This document shows positions 33,591 to 42,300 of a DNA stretch of 64,000 nt, one piece after another. The stretch comes from Sodalinema lacuna_A (GTDB taxonomy: Bacteria; Cyanobacteriota; Cyanobacteriia; Cyanobacteriales; Geitlerinemataceae). The notes below the pieces were generated by a model. It did not search any database. It was not told the DNA's origin and worked only from the letters and a program-made list of their open reading frames with translations. Position 1 is the first letter of the stretch. Each line of letters opens with the position of its first letter. The DNA is taken from assembly GCA_900149785.2 (NCBI GenBank), contig FSSI02000012.1, positions 1 through 64,000 on the forward strand, given 5' to 3'. The position numbers and the translations under genes were made by a program.

Positions 33591-35085
33591 GATGTAAGAG
33601 TTTTAACAGTTTTTTCGTGGTACTGGTTAACTGGGTTCGCTTGTAAGCATCCGCCGCCTTGCGGATACATTCAGCTTGAGTGGGATAGGGATGAATCACA
33701 CGAGAGAGGGTTTTTAACCCCAATCCGCCCACCATCGCCGTGGTGATTTCACTAATCGACTCTCCCGCATGACGCGAGACAATCGTAGCCCCGAGGATTT
33801 TGTCCGATCCTTTCTCATGGAGAACCTTGAGAAAGCCGTCCGTTTCCCCGTCGGCGATCGCCCGATCCAAATCCTCAAACCCTATCTTAATCGTTTTGGT
33901 CTCAATGCCGTTCTCTTGTGCCTCTCCCTCATAAAGACCCACATGAGCCACTTCTGGATCAGTATAAGTTACCCAGGGCATCACCAAACTGCTTACCTTC
34001 GGTCGTCCCAAACCAAACGGGGCAAACAGAGTATTCTGAATCACAATCCGGGCCGCTGCATCCGCCGCATGGGTAAACTTCCAATTCATGCAGATATCCC
34101 CCGCCGCATAAATTTTGGGGTTCGTGGTTTGTAAATACTCATCCACCTCCACCCCTCGGCGATTATAAGCCACACCCGCCGCCTCTAAGTTTAAACTTTC
34201 CACATTCGGCGCCCGTCCTGCCCCAATCAGGATCTCATCCACAACCACCTGTTTTTGAGTCCCCTTGTGGTTGAATGTCAGGACTTTCCCCTCTGCTGTC
34301 TTCTCGACTCGCTCCGGTTCACAACCGAGAACCAACTCAATCCCTTCCCGGATAAACGTCTGTTGCACAATCTCCGCCGCATCAGCATCTTCCCGATGCA
34401 AAATATGGGAATGACGATGAATCAATGTCACCTGAGAACCCAGACGACGAAAAGCCTGAGCCAATTCACAGCCAATGGGACCCCCGCCAATCACGGCTAG
34501 ACGCTTGGGGCGTTCGGTGAGGTTAAACACCGTCTCATTGGTGAGATAGCCCGCTTCGGCTAATCCGGGCGTTTGGGGGTGAACGGCCCTGGCCCCCGTG
34601 GCGATGACGGCTTTTTTATAGTTGAGGGTGACCTCATCGACCTGAATGGCTTGATTGCCGGTAAAACTGCCATTTCCGAGGAAGATATCCACGCCAGCTT
34701 TAGCAAAGCGATGAGCCGAATCATGATGACTAATCCCGGCCCGGATTTTCCGCAACCGTTGCATCACGGCCGCGAAATCCACGTCAATCGTCTCTGGGGT
34801 GACAATGCCATAGTGGGGAGCGTTCCACATCTCCCCGACGACACGGGAGGAGCGAATTAAGCTTTTCGAGGGAACGCAACCGGTATTGAGGCAATCGCCA
34901 CCCATCAGGTTTCGTTCAACGAGGGCCACTTTAAGACCTATATCGAGTCCAGCGGCCCCGACGGCGGCTACTAGGCCAGCAGTTCCGCCACCGATAACCA
35001 CTAAGTCATAGCAATCAGCGGGTTTGGGATTCACCCAATCGGGGGGATGGGTTTGTTGGAGGAGTTCACGGTTGTACTCATCCAT
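33580..35085 (-). CDS. Mercuric-reductase-like NAD(P)/FAD-dependent disulfide oxidoreductase
   Basis: About 501 aa from MDEYNRELLQQ (start at 35085); a Met at 35124 (MPNSVFHTF) is possible and the frame is open to 35238. Motifs in order: FAD-binding GGGTAGLVAAV, the redox-active CLNTGCVPSKSLI (CxxxxC), NADPH-binding GGGPIGCELAQAF, the FAD motif IYAAGDICMNWKF, and the C-terminal dimer domain ending with HPYPTQAECIRKAADAY. Family members reduce mercury ions or lipoyl-like substrates; the C-terminal Cys pair of true MerA is absent, so the substrate is unknown. Its last codons and stop lie in the 107-bp repeat. Confidence 0.85.
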   Translation of the reverse strand: MDEYNRELLQQTHPPDWVNPKPADCYDLVVIGGGTAGLVAAVGAAGLDIGLKVALVERNLMGGDCLNTGCVPSKSLIRSSRVVGEMWNAPHYGIVTPETIDVDFAAVMQRLRKIRAGISHHDSAHRFAKAGVDIFLGNGSFTGNQAIQVDEVTLNYKKAVIATGARAVHPQTPGLAEAGYLTNETVFNLTERPKRLAVIGGGPIGCELAQAFRRLGSQVTLIHRHSHILHREDADAAEIVQQTFIREGIELVLGCEPERVEKTAEGKVLTFNHKGTQKQVVVDEILIGAGRAPNVESLNLEAAGVAYNRRGVEVDEYLQTTNPKIYAAGDICMNWKFTHAADAAARIVIQNTLFAPFGLGRPKVSSLVMPWVTYTDPEVAHVGLYEGEAQENGIETKTIKIGFEDLDRAIADGETDGFLKVLHEKGSDKILGATIVSRHAGESISEITTAMVGGLGLKTLSRVIHPYPTQAECIRKAADAYKRTQLTSTTKKLLKLLHRFT

Positions 35086-35145
35086 GGGGGAGATGGTGAA
35101 GGTGTGAAAGACTGAGTTAGGCATGGGGGAAGAAAGGCAAGAGGC

Positions 35146-35180
35146 ATAACCCACCCCTAACCCCTCCCTAGAGGGGATGG
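35146..35180. repeat. Dispersed C-rich repeat, copy 2
   Basis: ATAACCCACCCCTAACCCC followed by TCCCTAGAGGGGATGG. It is almost identical to the copy at 5526-5560 and lies just upstream of the oxidoreductase gene. Confidence 0.8.
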
Positions 35181-35196
35181 CAAGAGGCAAAAGGGG

Positions 35197-35264
35197 TAGG
35201 GTGCGTCCTGGCATCGGTTCATTTTGGCCATTAACCACTCGACTTGAACTTGCCAGAACGCACC
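35197..35264. repeat. Single diverged copy of the MITE-like palindromic repeat
   Basis: TAGGGTGCGTCCTGGCATC begins it and TGCCAGAACGCACC ends it. The ends are inverted repeats of each other and related to the units at 33167-33590. It lies between the TVP38 stop (35275) and the oxidoreductase start. Confidence 0.75.
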
Positions 35265-35274
35265 GATGCGCGGA

Positions 35275-36045
35275 TTATTCACCCTTAATCACTTGTTCGC
35301 CGACGCTTTCGGCCAGGGCGTTGCGGGCGATGCGGGTGACGTAAATGGTGACAGCAACGGTGGCGATGAAACCGATAATTTGCAGAATCCGTTGCAACAG
35401 TTCTGCTTGGGGATCTGCTGTGGCGGCCCCGGTTCCTAGGGTGGCTAAACTTCCGGCCAGAGAGCCGATATAGACATACATGATGGTTCCGGGAATCATG
35501 CCTAGGGACCCGAGAACGTAGTCTTTGAGGGAGACGTTGGTAACGCCGTAGGCGTAGTTGAGGAGGTTGAAGGGAAAGATGGGGGAGAGACGAGTGAGGA
35601 AGACGATTTTAAAGCCTTCTCGTCCGACGGCTTCGTCGATCGCGGTAAATTTGGGGTTACTGGCAATTTTCCCCGCGACCCAGTCCCGGGCGAGATAGCG
35701 GCCAATGAGAAAGGCGAGGGTTGACCCGAGGACGGCTCCGATGAAGACATAGAGGGAGCCGAAAACGACCCCAAACACCACGCCACCACCGAGGGTGACG
35801 ATGGAACCCGGCAGAAAGGCAACGGTGGCGATGATATAGAGGCCAATGAAGGCTAGGATGCCCAGGGTTCCTAGGTCTTGGATGCTTTGCAGGGCTTGTT
35901 GTAGCCACTGTTGAGGGTTGAACCCCACTGGGGAGTCTTGGGCCAGAACTGGGGTAACGGCCCCGAGCAAGAACCCGTACAGGAGAGGGAGGCTGATGGA
36001 GAACATACGCGCGATCGCAGTCTGGGGAGGTTTGGGCGAGAACAT
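35275..36045 (-). CDS. TVP38/TMEM64 family membrane protein
   Basis: A 256-aa protein. Five hydrophobic segments surround the family core: VAFLPGSIVTLGGGVVFG, GSTLAFLIGRYLAR, a VFLTRLSPIFPFNLLNYAYG loop region and LGMIPGTIMYVYIGSLAG. TVP38/DedA-superfamily proteins are membrane transport or scramblase-like proteins of mostly unknown substrate. An N-terminal signal-like segment (LPLLYGFLLGAVTPVLAQ) may be cleaved. It precedes the flavoprotein gene on the same strand by about 190 bases; pairing of TVP38 with mercuric-reductase-like flavoproteins recurs in bacteria. Confidence 0.9.
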   Translation of the reverse strand: MFSPKPPQTAIARMFSISLPLLYGFLLGAVTPVLAQDSPVGFNPQQWLQQALQSIQDLGTLGILAFIGLYIIATVAFLPGSIVTLGGGVVFGVVFGSLYVFIGAVLGSTLAFLIGRYLARDWVAGKIASNPKFTAIDEAVGREGFKIVFLTRLSPIFPFNLLNYAYGVTNVSLKDYVLGSLGMIPGTIMYVYIGSLAGSLATLGTGAATADPQAELLQRILQIIGFIATVAVTIYVTRIARNALAESVGEQVIKGE

Positions 36046-36137
36046 GGGAACCTGTGCCGATGACGAGTGCTTCTAGTTAGGGGTACGCTCGTTAACGGCG
36101 GCTGGATGTGGCCTGGATGTGGTGATGGCTGAGTCTT

Positions 36138-36182
36138 GTCCGGGTTAGTTCTGTCCGGGTTAGTTCTGTCCGGGTTAGTTCT
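36138..36182. repeat. 15-bp tandem repeat over the stop of the PstS-like gene
   Basis: Three copies of GTCCGGGTTAGTTCT. The TTA at 36175-36177 in the third unit is the stop of the phosphate-binding-like gene; the other units repeat the same stop in frame. Confidence 0.9.
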
Positions 36183-37155
36183 GTCCGGCTTGAGCGATCG
36201 CCGCTTGTCCCGCGTCGGAGAAGGCATAACCGAGGAAGGCTTGAACCATCTCGTTGGCGGGGTCTTGATACACGTAATAGAGGTTGCGCCGATAGGGATA
36301 TTGTTCGGCGATAGGGGTTAACCCGTCGATGGCTACGGGACGGACGGTGCTTTGGTTGAAAATTTGGGCGGCGGTGGCGTAGCCAATGCCGTCATCCCCT
36401 AAGGCTCGCAACATGGGGGTGGTGGCATCCCGGTCTAAGGTGGTGATGTTGGGCGTATTGCCAAAGTCGCCGCCGTTGAGAACCAGCTCGCGGAAGGTTT
36501 GGTGAGTGCCGCTGACGGGAGGACGGTTAAGGACGCGAATGGGTTTGTCGGGACCGCCAATCTCTGACCAGTTGGTGATTTGCCCGGTAAAGATGTCGAC
36601 AACGTCCTGTTGTCTGAGGCCTTGGGCAAAGGGGTTGTTGACCCCCACCACGAGGGCGATCGCATCTTGGGCAACCGGAACGGCTACGAGGCCTTGGGCT
36701 TGTTCTTCGGCGCTGAGGGGACGGGAGGACGCACCCAGGTCAGCATTCCCCGCTAAAACGGCGTTTATGCCATCTCCAGACCCAGTGGCTGAGGTGGTGA
36801 CGGTTACGCCTGAAAACCTCTCTTCAAAGCCCTGTTTTAAGGCGCTATTGATAGATACCATAGCGGTCGACCCTTGTAGGTCGAGGCGGCTTCCGCTGGG
36901 AAGGTTCTCGGGGACGGTAAATTGATTCGTCGGGGTTGAAGTGGAATTGGCGGCCGTTGAGGGGGAGGCGTTGTTCGCTGGGGCGGTTGCTGATGGAGGG
37001 GATGAGTTCTCTGATGGGTTCTCTGATGGGTTTTCTGATGGGTTCTGTGATGGATTGTTGGGGGAGCGGCTGAGGAACCAATAGACCCCGAAGCCGATTA
37101 GGGCTAAAACGAGGATATAGACAATGGGCGGTGGTCCGGATTTTGACGGTGACAT
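36175..37155 (-). CDS. PstS-like substrate-binding protein (phosphate-binding family)
   Basis: A 326-aa protein with an N-terminal membrane anchor (residues 9-28), a low-complexity linker of NPSE repeats (12-bp DNA repeat at 37011-37058) and Ser/Thr/Ala residues, then a type II periplasmic binding domain from about 95. The motifs LQGSTAMVSI, SATGSGDGINAVLAG, DLGASSRPLSAEE and RPPVSGTHQTFREL match PstS-like proteins that hold phosphate through Ser/Thr/Arg/Asp contacts. No pstCAB genes are next to it, so it may bind phosphate alone or signal. It lies 20 bases after the PspA-like gene. Confidence 0.85.
   Translation of the reverse strand: MSPSKSGPPPIVYILVLALIGFGVYWFLSRSPNNPSQNPSENPSENPSENSSPPSATAPANNASPSTAANSTSTPTNQFTVPENLPSGSRLDLQGSTAMVSINSALKQGFEERFSGVTVTTSATGSGDGINAVLAGNADLGASSRPLSAEEQAQGLVAVPVAQDAIALVVGVNNPFAQGLRQQDVVDIFTGQITNWSEIGGPDKPIRVLNRPPVSGTHQTFRELVLNGGDFGNTPNITTLDRDATTPMLRALGDDGIGYATAAQIFNQSTVRPVAIDGLTPIAEQYPYRRNLYYVYQDPANEMVQAFLGYAFSDAGQAAIAQAGQN
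37011..37058. repeat. 12-bp in-frame tandem repeat (NPSE coding)
   Basis: Four units of CTGATGGGTTCT-type in the linker of the PstS-like gene. Confidence 0.85.
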
Positions 37156-37175
37156 GGATTAAAGGGGGTAACAGA

Positions 37176-37877
37176 TTAGGGTGAATCATTGAACTGTTGT
37201 AAGCGGCGAGCCACTTCGTCGTCGAGTTGATGCTGCTCCCAATCGGCCTCCGTGTCGGGTTCGGCTTGGGAGAGTTCCGCTAGGGCTTCTTCTTCGAGGC
37301 GTTGGAGTTCTAGGCGGCTTCGGGCATCATCGAGGTGCGATCGCGCTGTTTCTAATTCCTGTTGACGAGAGACTTGGCTGAGGGGATCGAGAACGTCTCC
37401 GAGTTCGGCCATATCTTTGAGATGCTCGACATCGAGGCGATAGGCTTCGAGTTGAATCGTCTCTCGTTGCAGTCGTTCTTCGGAGGCCTGTAAAAAGTCT
37501 TGGGCTTGTTCGAGGCGATTGGCAATTTGGGGGAGGAGTTTTTCAAGTTGTACCGCTTGTGTCATGGCTAATCGCGCCCCAGCTTCGTCTCCTTGTTGTT
37601 GAGCGATCGCCGCCCGCTTTTCATAGGCCGTCACCTGCTTGAGTTTTCCCTGATATTTCAACTCAGCCTGACGGTAGGCGGCCCGTTGAGCGCGTACGGT
37701 TTCTTCGAGATCCTCGACGGACTGCTGCATGGTTTTGAGGGAGAGTTCCGCCGTGGTGATACCATCCGGCTCTGCTGCGGGAGGCGCTTCTGGAGGCTTA
37801 CCCCAGAGCCAGTTCCAGGTGTTAATGGTCATGCGTCCGGCCCAATCTCCCATTAACCAGTACACTGCTTTTTTCAT
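37176..37877 (-). CDS. PspA/IM30-family-like coiled-coil protein
   Basis: A 233-aa protein from MKKAVYWLMGDWAGR (ATG at 37877; a TTG at 37898 is less likely). It starts with a short amphipathic segment (LMGDWAGRMTINTWNWLWG), then a long coiled coil (residues 45-215) in the pattern of PspA/Vipp1 proteins (LSLKTMQQSVEDLEETVRA, YEKRAAIAQQQGDEAGARLA). PspA-family proteins form membrane-remodelling assemblies under envelope stress. It differs from the standard PspA N-terminus, so it is a divergent member. It sits between the DUF1574 and PstS-like genes in one operon. Confidence 0.75.
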   Translation of the reverse strand: MKKAVYWLMGDWAGRMTINTWNWLWGKPPEAPPAAEPDGITTAELSLKTMQQSVEDLEETVRAQRAAYRQAELKYQGKLKQVTAYEKRAAIAQQQGDEAGARLAMTQAVQLEKLLPQIANRLEQAQDFLQASEERLQRETIQLEAYRLDVEHLKDMAELGDVLDPLSQVSRQQELETARSHLDDARSRLELQRLEEEALAELSQAEPDTEADWEQHQLDDEVARRLQQFNDSP

Positions 37878-37932
37878 CAGGGTTTCTCTTCTCGTCAAGT
37901 CGCCTTATCGCCAGTCTAAAGTATTTTTTGAC

Positions 37933-39225
37933 TTATTTTGGGGATTCAGGCCAGGGGAGTTGGCGATCTTGGGCCAGTCGTTGAGCGACAGCCGAGGCCC
38001 CCTCGCGGTTGAGGTGACTGGGATCGGCGAAGAAGTCGGGGCGATCGCGCCATTGGTTGGATAAATCCCGCACCCAAACTCCAGATTGTTGAGTTTGTTG
38101 TTGCAAAAACTCCTGAAATTGGCGTTCATAGCGGCGGCGTGTCGCGTCGAGATACTCGTTGGTGAGGGGCAGATTGACCAAAATTAGGGGAATGTTGCGG
38201 CCTTGACAGAACTCAATCACCCGGCTCAGGGAAATCCCCTGAACGCCACCGAGGTTGAAGTTGGTGTAGTCGCGATCGTAGTCTCCCGGAACACGAGGGA
38301 ACTGCTGAAAATAGGTTTGGGGATTAAAGCGATCGCGGACAATCTGGAAGCCATTGGAGTCAATATCTCGACGGGAGAGAATGACAGGAACCTCGCTCTC
38401 TCGGGACCCATTATTGCGCAATCGCTGATAGCCAGGGGAATTGCGGATACGGCTAAAGGTGCGATCGTCTCGTCCACTATTAAAGGCCCGAGAACCATCG
38501 GCCCAAATCATCACTTTAGGTAACTGTTCTGGCGTCAAGACTTCTCTGAGCAACAGATTGACCACTTGAGCCGTGGCCCCATTGATGCCAAAGTTAAACA
38601 CCCGCACCCCCGTGAACCCACGACGATTGAGGTCAAATTGCAGTCGCTTGGCATCGAGTCCCTGTAAGCCTCGGGAACTGCCAATAATTAAGATATCCGG
38701 GGCGCCTAGGGTCGCCACATAGGCTCGATAGAGAGCAAACTGCTCATCTAACACCAAACTATTAAAGGTCGGATAAGGCAGACGGTTGCCACTGTTCCCC
38801 GCTTGTTGGAGCGCGAAATCGGCATTTTGTAGGTACTCCTGTACCTTTTTTTGAGCAAAGGCCCGTTGAGGAGCCGTCACCGGAACCGATTGCATGGCCG
38901 CTAGGGCTTCTGTCCAATATTGCACCACCTGATGCCAATCTTCGGGGGTGTTAGCCCGTTGTGAGGCTTGCCAGGCCCGGGAGGCGCGATCGGTCCCCCG
39001 ATTAAAGGCCTGTAAGCCTGACGGTGATTCTGTCGTCTCCTCCTGCATCATCTCTAGGGAGGTTTTCTCTAGGGAGGTTTTCTCTAGGGACGTTGTTAAG
39101 GCCTTGGGATGGAGGGGGGAACTCTCCATGCTTAGATGACTAAACCCTAACAGTAGGAAGATGGCGGCGATCGCGATCGCCAAGGGGCGCAATTGGCGCC
39201 AGTGGTGTTTGAACAGCGTTAACAT
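37933..39225 (-). CDS. DUF1574 family protein (SGNH-hydrolase-like)
   Basis: A 430-aa protein with an N-terminal membrane segment (residues 13-32) followed by a repeat-coded LEKTS linker, then a domain with DILIIGSSRGLQGLD (block I Ser), VFNFGINGATAQ (block III-like Asn) and FFADPSHLNREGASAV (Asp and His of the catalytic triad at the end). That layout suggests an SGNH hydrolase, and I recognise it as the cyanobacterial DUF1574 family. It might esterify or cleave acyl groups on a cell-surface polymer. Starts at the ATG at 39225 and precedes the PspA-like gene by 55 bases. Confidence 0.85.
   Translation of the reverse strand: MLTLFKHHWRQLRPLAIAIAAIFLLLGFSHLSMESSPLHPKALTTSLEKTSLEKTSLEMMQEETTESPSGLQAFNRGTDRASRAWQASQRANTPEDWHQVVQYWTEALAAMQSVPVTAPQRAFAQKKVQEYLQNADFALQQAGNSGNRLPYPTFNSLVLDEQFALYRAYVATLGAPDILIIGSSRGLQGLDAKRLQFDLNRRGFTGVRVFNFGINGATAQVVNLLLREVLTPEQLPKVMIWADGSRAFNSGRDDRTFSRIRNSPGYQRLRNNGSRESEVPVILSRRDIDSNGFQIVRDRFNPQTYFQQFPRVPGDYDRDYTNFNLGGVQGISLSRVIEFCQGRNIPLILVNLPLTNEYLDATRRRYERQFQEFLQQQTQQSGVWVRDLSNQWRDRPDFFADPSHLNREGASAVAQRLAQDRQLPWPESPK
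39052..39096. repeat. 15-bp in-frame tandem repeat (LEKTS coding)
   Basis: Three copies of CTCTAGGGAGGTTTT; the last has two changes. They lie in the linker after the membrane anchor of the DUF1574 protein. Confidence 0.9.
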
Positions 39226-39265
39226 TCTGCAATTGATTCCCTATAGCCGTGGATTAGCAATAACA

Positions 39266-39295
39266 AACCCCGCCTTGCCAAAGCAAAGCGGGGTT
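39266..39295 (-). terminator. Intrinsic terminator of the rpoB-rpoC1-rpoC2 operon
   Basis: AACCCCGC (39266-39273) and GCGGGGTT (39288-39295) form the outer stem, with an inner TTGC/GCAA pairing. On the minus strand the hairpin is followed by a T-rich TTTGTTATT. It lies about 30 bases after the rpoC2 stop. Confidence 0.8.
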
Positions 39296-39325
39296 CTGAG
39301 TTAGATCACGAGGCAACTATCCCAC

Positions 39326-42300
39326 CTAGGCCGTGGGATCATCATCGTCCTCGTCATCACTGTCATCATCATCAAACGCATCAGGATCGAAGTCCTCGTC
39401 GTCGTCATCATCATCGAAGCCATCCGGCTCGAACTCATCCTCCTCGCTATCATCACTCTCATCGAGATCCCCATCATCGAGAATCGCGGTGGAGCCGTCA
39501 TCCCCATCGGGCAAGATGGCCGACTCATCACTGACACTTCCCGTGAGGTTGTAGGCGCGAGCGGTGCGATCGTCGAGGACCACATCTTGGATCTTACTCT
39601 CATCGTCCACACCATTGACCACCGAGTTAATCTCATTGATATCGGCATCCGGGGCCGAGAAGTTTAACTCTTCATAGGCATTGAACCCCGTCCCGGCAGG
39701 AATCAAACGACCAATAATGACGTTTTCCTTCAAGCCGCGCAACCAATCCGATTTACCCTCAATGGCCGCCTCAGTGAGAACACGAGTCGTTTCTTGGAAA
39801 CTCGCCGCACTAATAAAGCTATCCGTGTTGAGAGACGCTTTGGTAATCCCCAACAGCATCGGCGTATATTGAGCCGGAGCGCCCCCAGTAATCGACATCG
39901 CTTCATTGACCTGCTCAACTTGACGCAGTTCAATCAACTCACCCGGTAACATCGTGGTATCACCGCCATCATCGATTTTCACCTTCGAGGTCATCTGACG
40001 CACAATCACCTCAATGTGTTTGTCAGAAATATCCACCCCTTGGGATTGATACACCGACTGCACCTCGTTCACCAAGAAGGTTTGGACATTGCTAAAGCCC
40101 GTCAACGCCGCCTCATAGGTCCCCGAAGGTGCGAGGTAGTCAAACCAACATTCGAGGATTTCATGGGGGTTCGAGGGACCATCGGTGAGGGGTTCAGCCA
40201 CATCCACCCGTTGGCCATCCACCACCAGCACATTATGGCCTGACAGGGTACGGTATTCTGACACCGTGCCATCGTCTTCGACCACACGAATTTCGACCGA
40301 ATCATCATCTTCATAGATGACCTGAGCGGTTCCCGGACGACGGTTGAGGACGCAGGCTTCTTTCGGTTTACGGGCTTCGAGGAGTTCTTCAATCCGAGGT
40401 AGCCCCTGAATGATATCTCCAGTTTTCGCCCGTTCAAACACCAGTAGCACCAGGTTGTCCCCCCGTTGCACCAAGCTGCCATCATCCACATGGAGAATCG
40501 CACCCGGAGACACACGATAAGGACGAGCGTGACGCAAGACAATCTCGTTGTCGTGAATTTCAACCACTTGCCCCGATTCTTCCAAGGTTACCCCTTCGGC
40601 GATCGTGGCACCGCTGACGAGTAGATCTCCTTCTTTGACTTGAGGTTCAGCATCACCGAGATTGAGGCTAAAGCGATCCTCTTTACTGACAATCAGAACC
40701 CGGCGGGTGGCTTCTGTGCCTTCACGAATCCCCCGCACCATCCCCGGATTCCGACAGGCGATTTCCGTGCGGGCCACGACCGAGCCTGGCTCGATTTGGT
40801 CGCCGTCTTGGACCAGCAGACGAGTGCTAGTGGTACTGGTAAAGAGCGGGTCAACGTTGGTATTTTCCCGGCGTACCGTCAAGGACTCAACCACCACCAA
40901 TTGCAGGCGCATGGCTTCATCGTCCTCCTCATCGGGGACGAGTTCGATGTCTGCTTCGAGGTGACGGGCATCGCTGCCAATGTCAAGAATCAGTTGGGTA
41001 CGGATCAGTTCTTGACCTTCAACGGATTTAATCCGTTCGCCATCTTTAAAGGGCAACATCCGCTGTACGGGCCGCAGAGCGATGGGGAAGGCGTTTTCTT
41101 GACCTTCCGCCGGCTGCTGACTGGGAACTGAGGGCGTATCGGGAACTTGGAACTCCTCAACCGGACGCAGTAGCACCCCAGTTCCTTCGGGGGTGGTGAC
41201 GGATTCAACGAAACAGAGAGACTCGGCCACTAAGCCGGGGGCAACTTCTTGGCCCGGATGGACGAGACTCTGTTCGGGAACGCTGAGTTTGTCGTTGCTG
41301 CTGAGGTCGAGGAGATGGAAATCTCCGGCTTTAATGGAGATTTCCCGCAAGATGTCGTTTTTCTGGACGACTTCGACAATGCCGCTATTCTGACAGTAGA
41401 TGTCTTTGACGACTTCGGTCCCGGCTTCAACAAAGTCCCCGTCTTCGACTTCGAGGAGGGAGATGTCTTTGTTGATTTCGTGGGTTTCTTCGGGAATCCA
41501 GATCATGGTTCCCCCTTTGGTGATCTCGTAGCCGGCTTTGCTGCCTTTGCCTCGTTTGGCGACTTCGATATCTCCGTATTTGAGAATCCCGCCGGTATGG
41601 GTTTTGTAGGTGTCGTCAATCAGTTCGGCCACCACTTGGCCATTGCGGACTTTGGTGCCGGGGGTGGCGGTGAGGGTAAATTCTTGCCCCTGTTGGGTCG
41701 AGACGATGTAATGGTCACGCCCTTGACTGGTGACGGTGGTGACTTTGGCGCTGTCGAGACGCACGGAGGCGGTAATGATATCCACTTCTTTGGGGATAGT
41801 GGGCGCCGGGGCCAGGCTGGATTCTCCGGCATCTTCGGGGGAGGGGAGATCCTCTTGCGGGATGCGCACAATGCCGCCGGTTTCACTGGGGGTTTCGGTG
41901 ACGGCTAAGACATCTCCGGCTGTGACGGAATGACCGTTTTTCACCACGGGGGTTGCACCGGGAGGCAGGTTGTAGACTTCGCCTTTTAGCACCCACATCA
42001 GTCCACCGCGAGCGGCGATGATGGTGGTGTTGCCCTGACGGTCTTTTTTCTCTTCAGGAATGACGCCGGCATATTTGACTTCGCCGCCGATATCCGTGGC
42101 CACGTCTTTGGTGGCTTTCTCGGTGTTCTTACGGGTGCGAGCATTGCCGATGGGAACTTCGGCGATAAATTCATCGGCGCTGACGCTGTCGCCATCGCGG
42201 ATGATTAGGGTTGAGCCTTGAGGTAAGAAGATGCTATGGCGTTTGCCTTTACCGGTGGGTTCAATGACGAGATCTCCGGCTTGTTCAACCATGTAGGCTT

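Noticed and set aside
41249..41908. 219-aa plus-strand frame opposite rpoC2
   Set aside because: Phe/Gly/Asp-rich antisense shadow of the coding strand.
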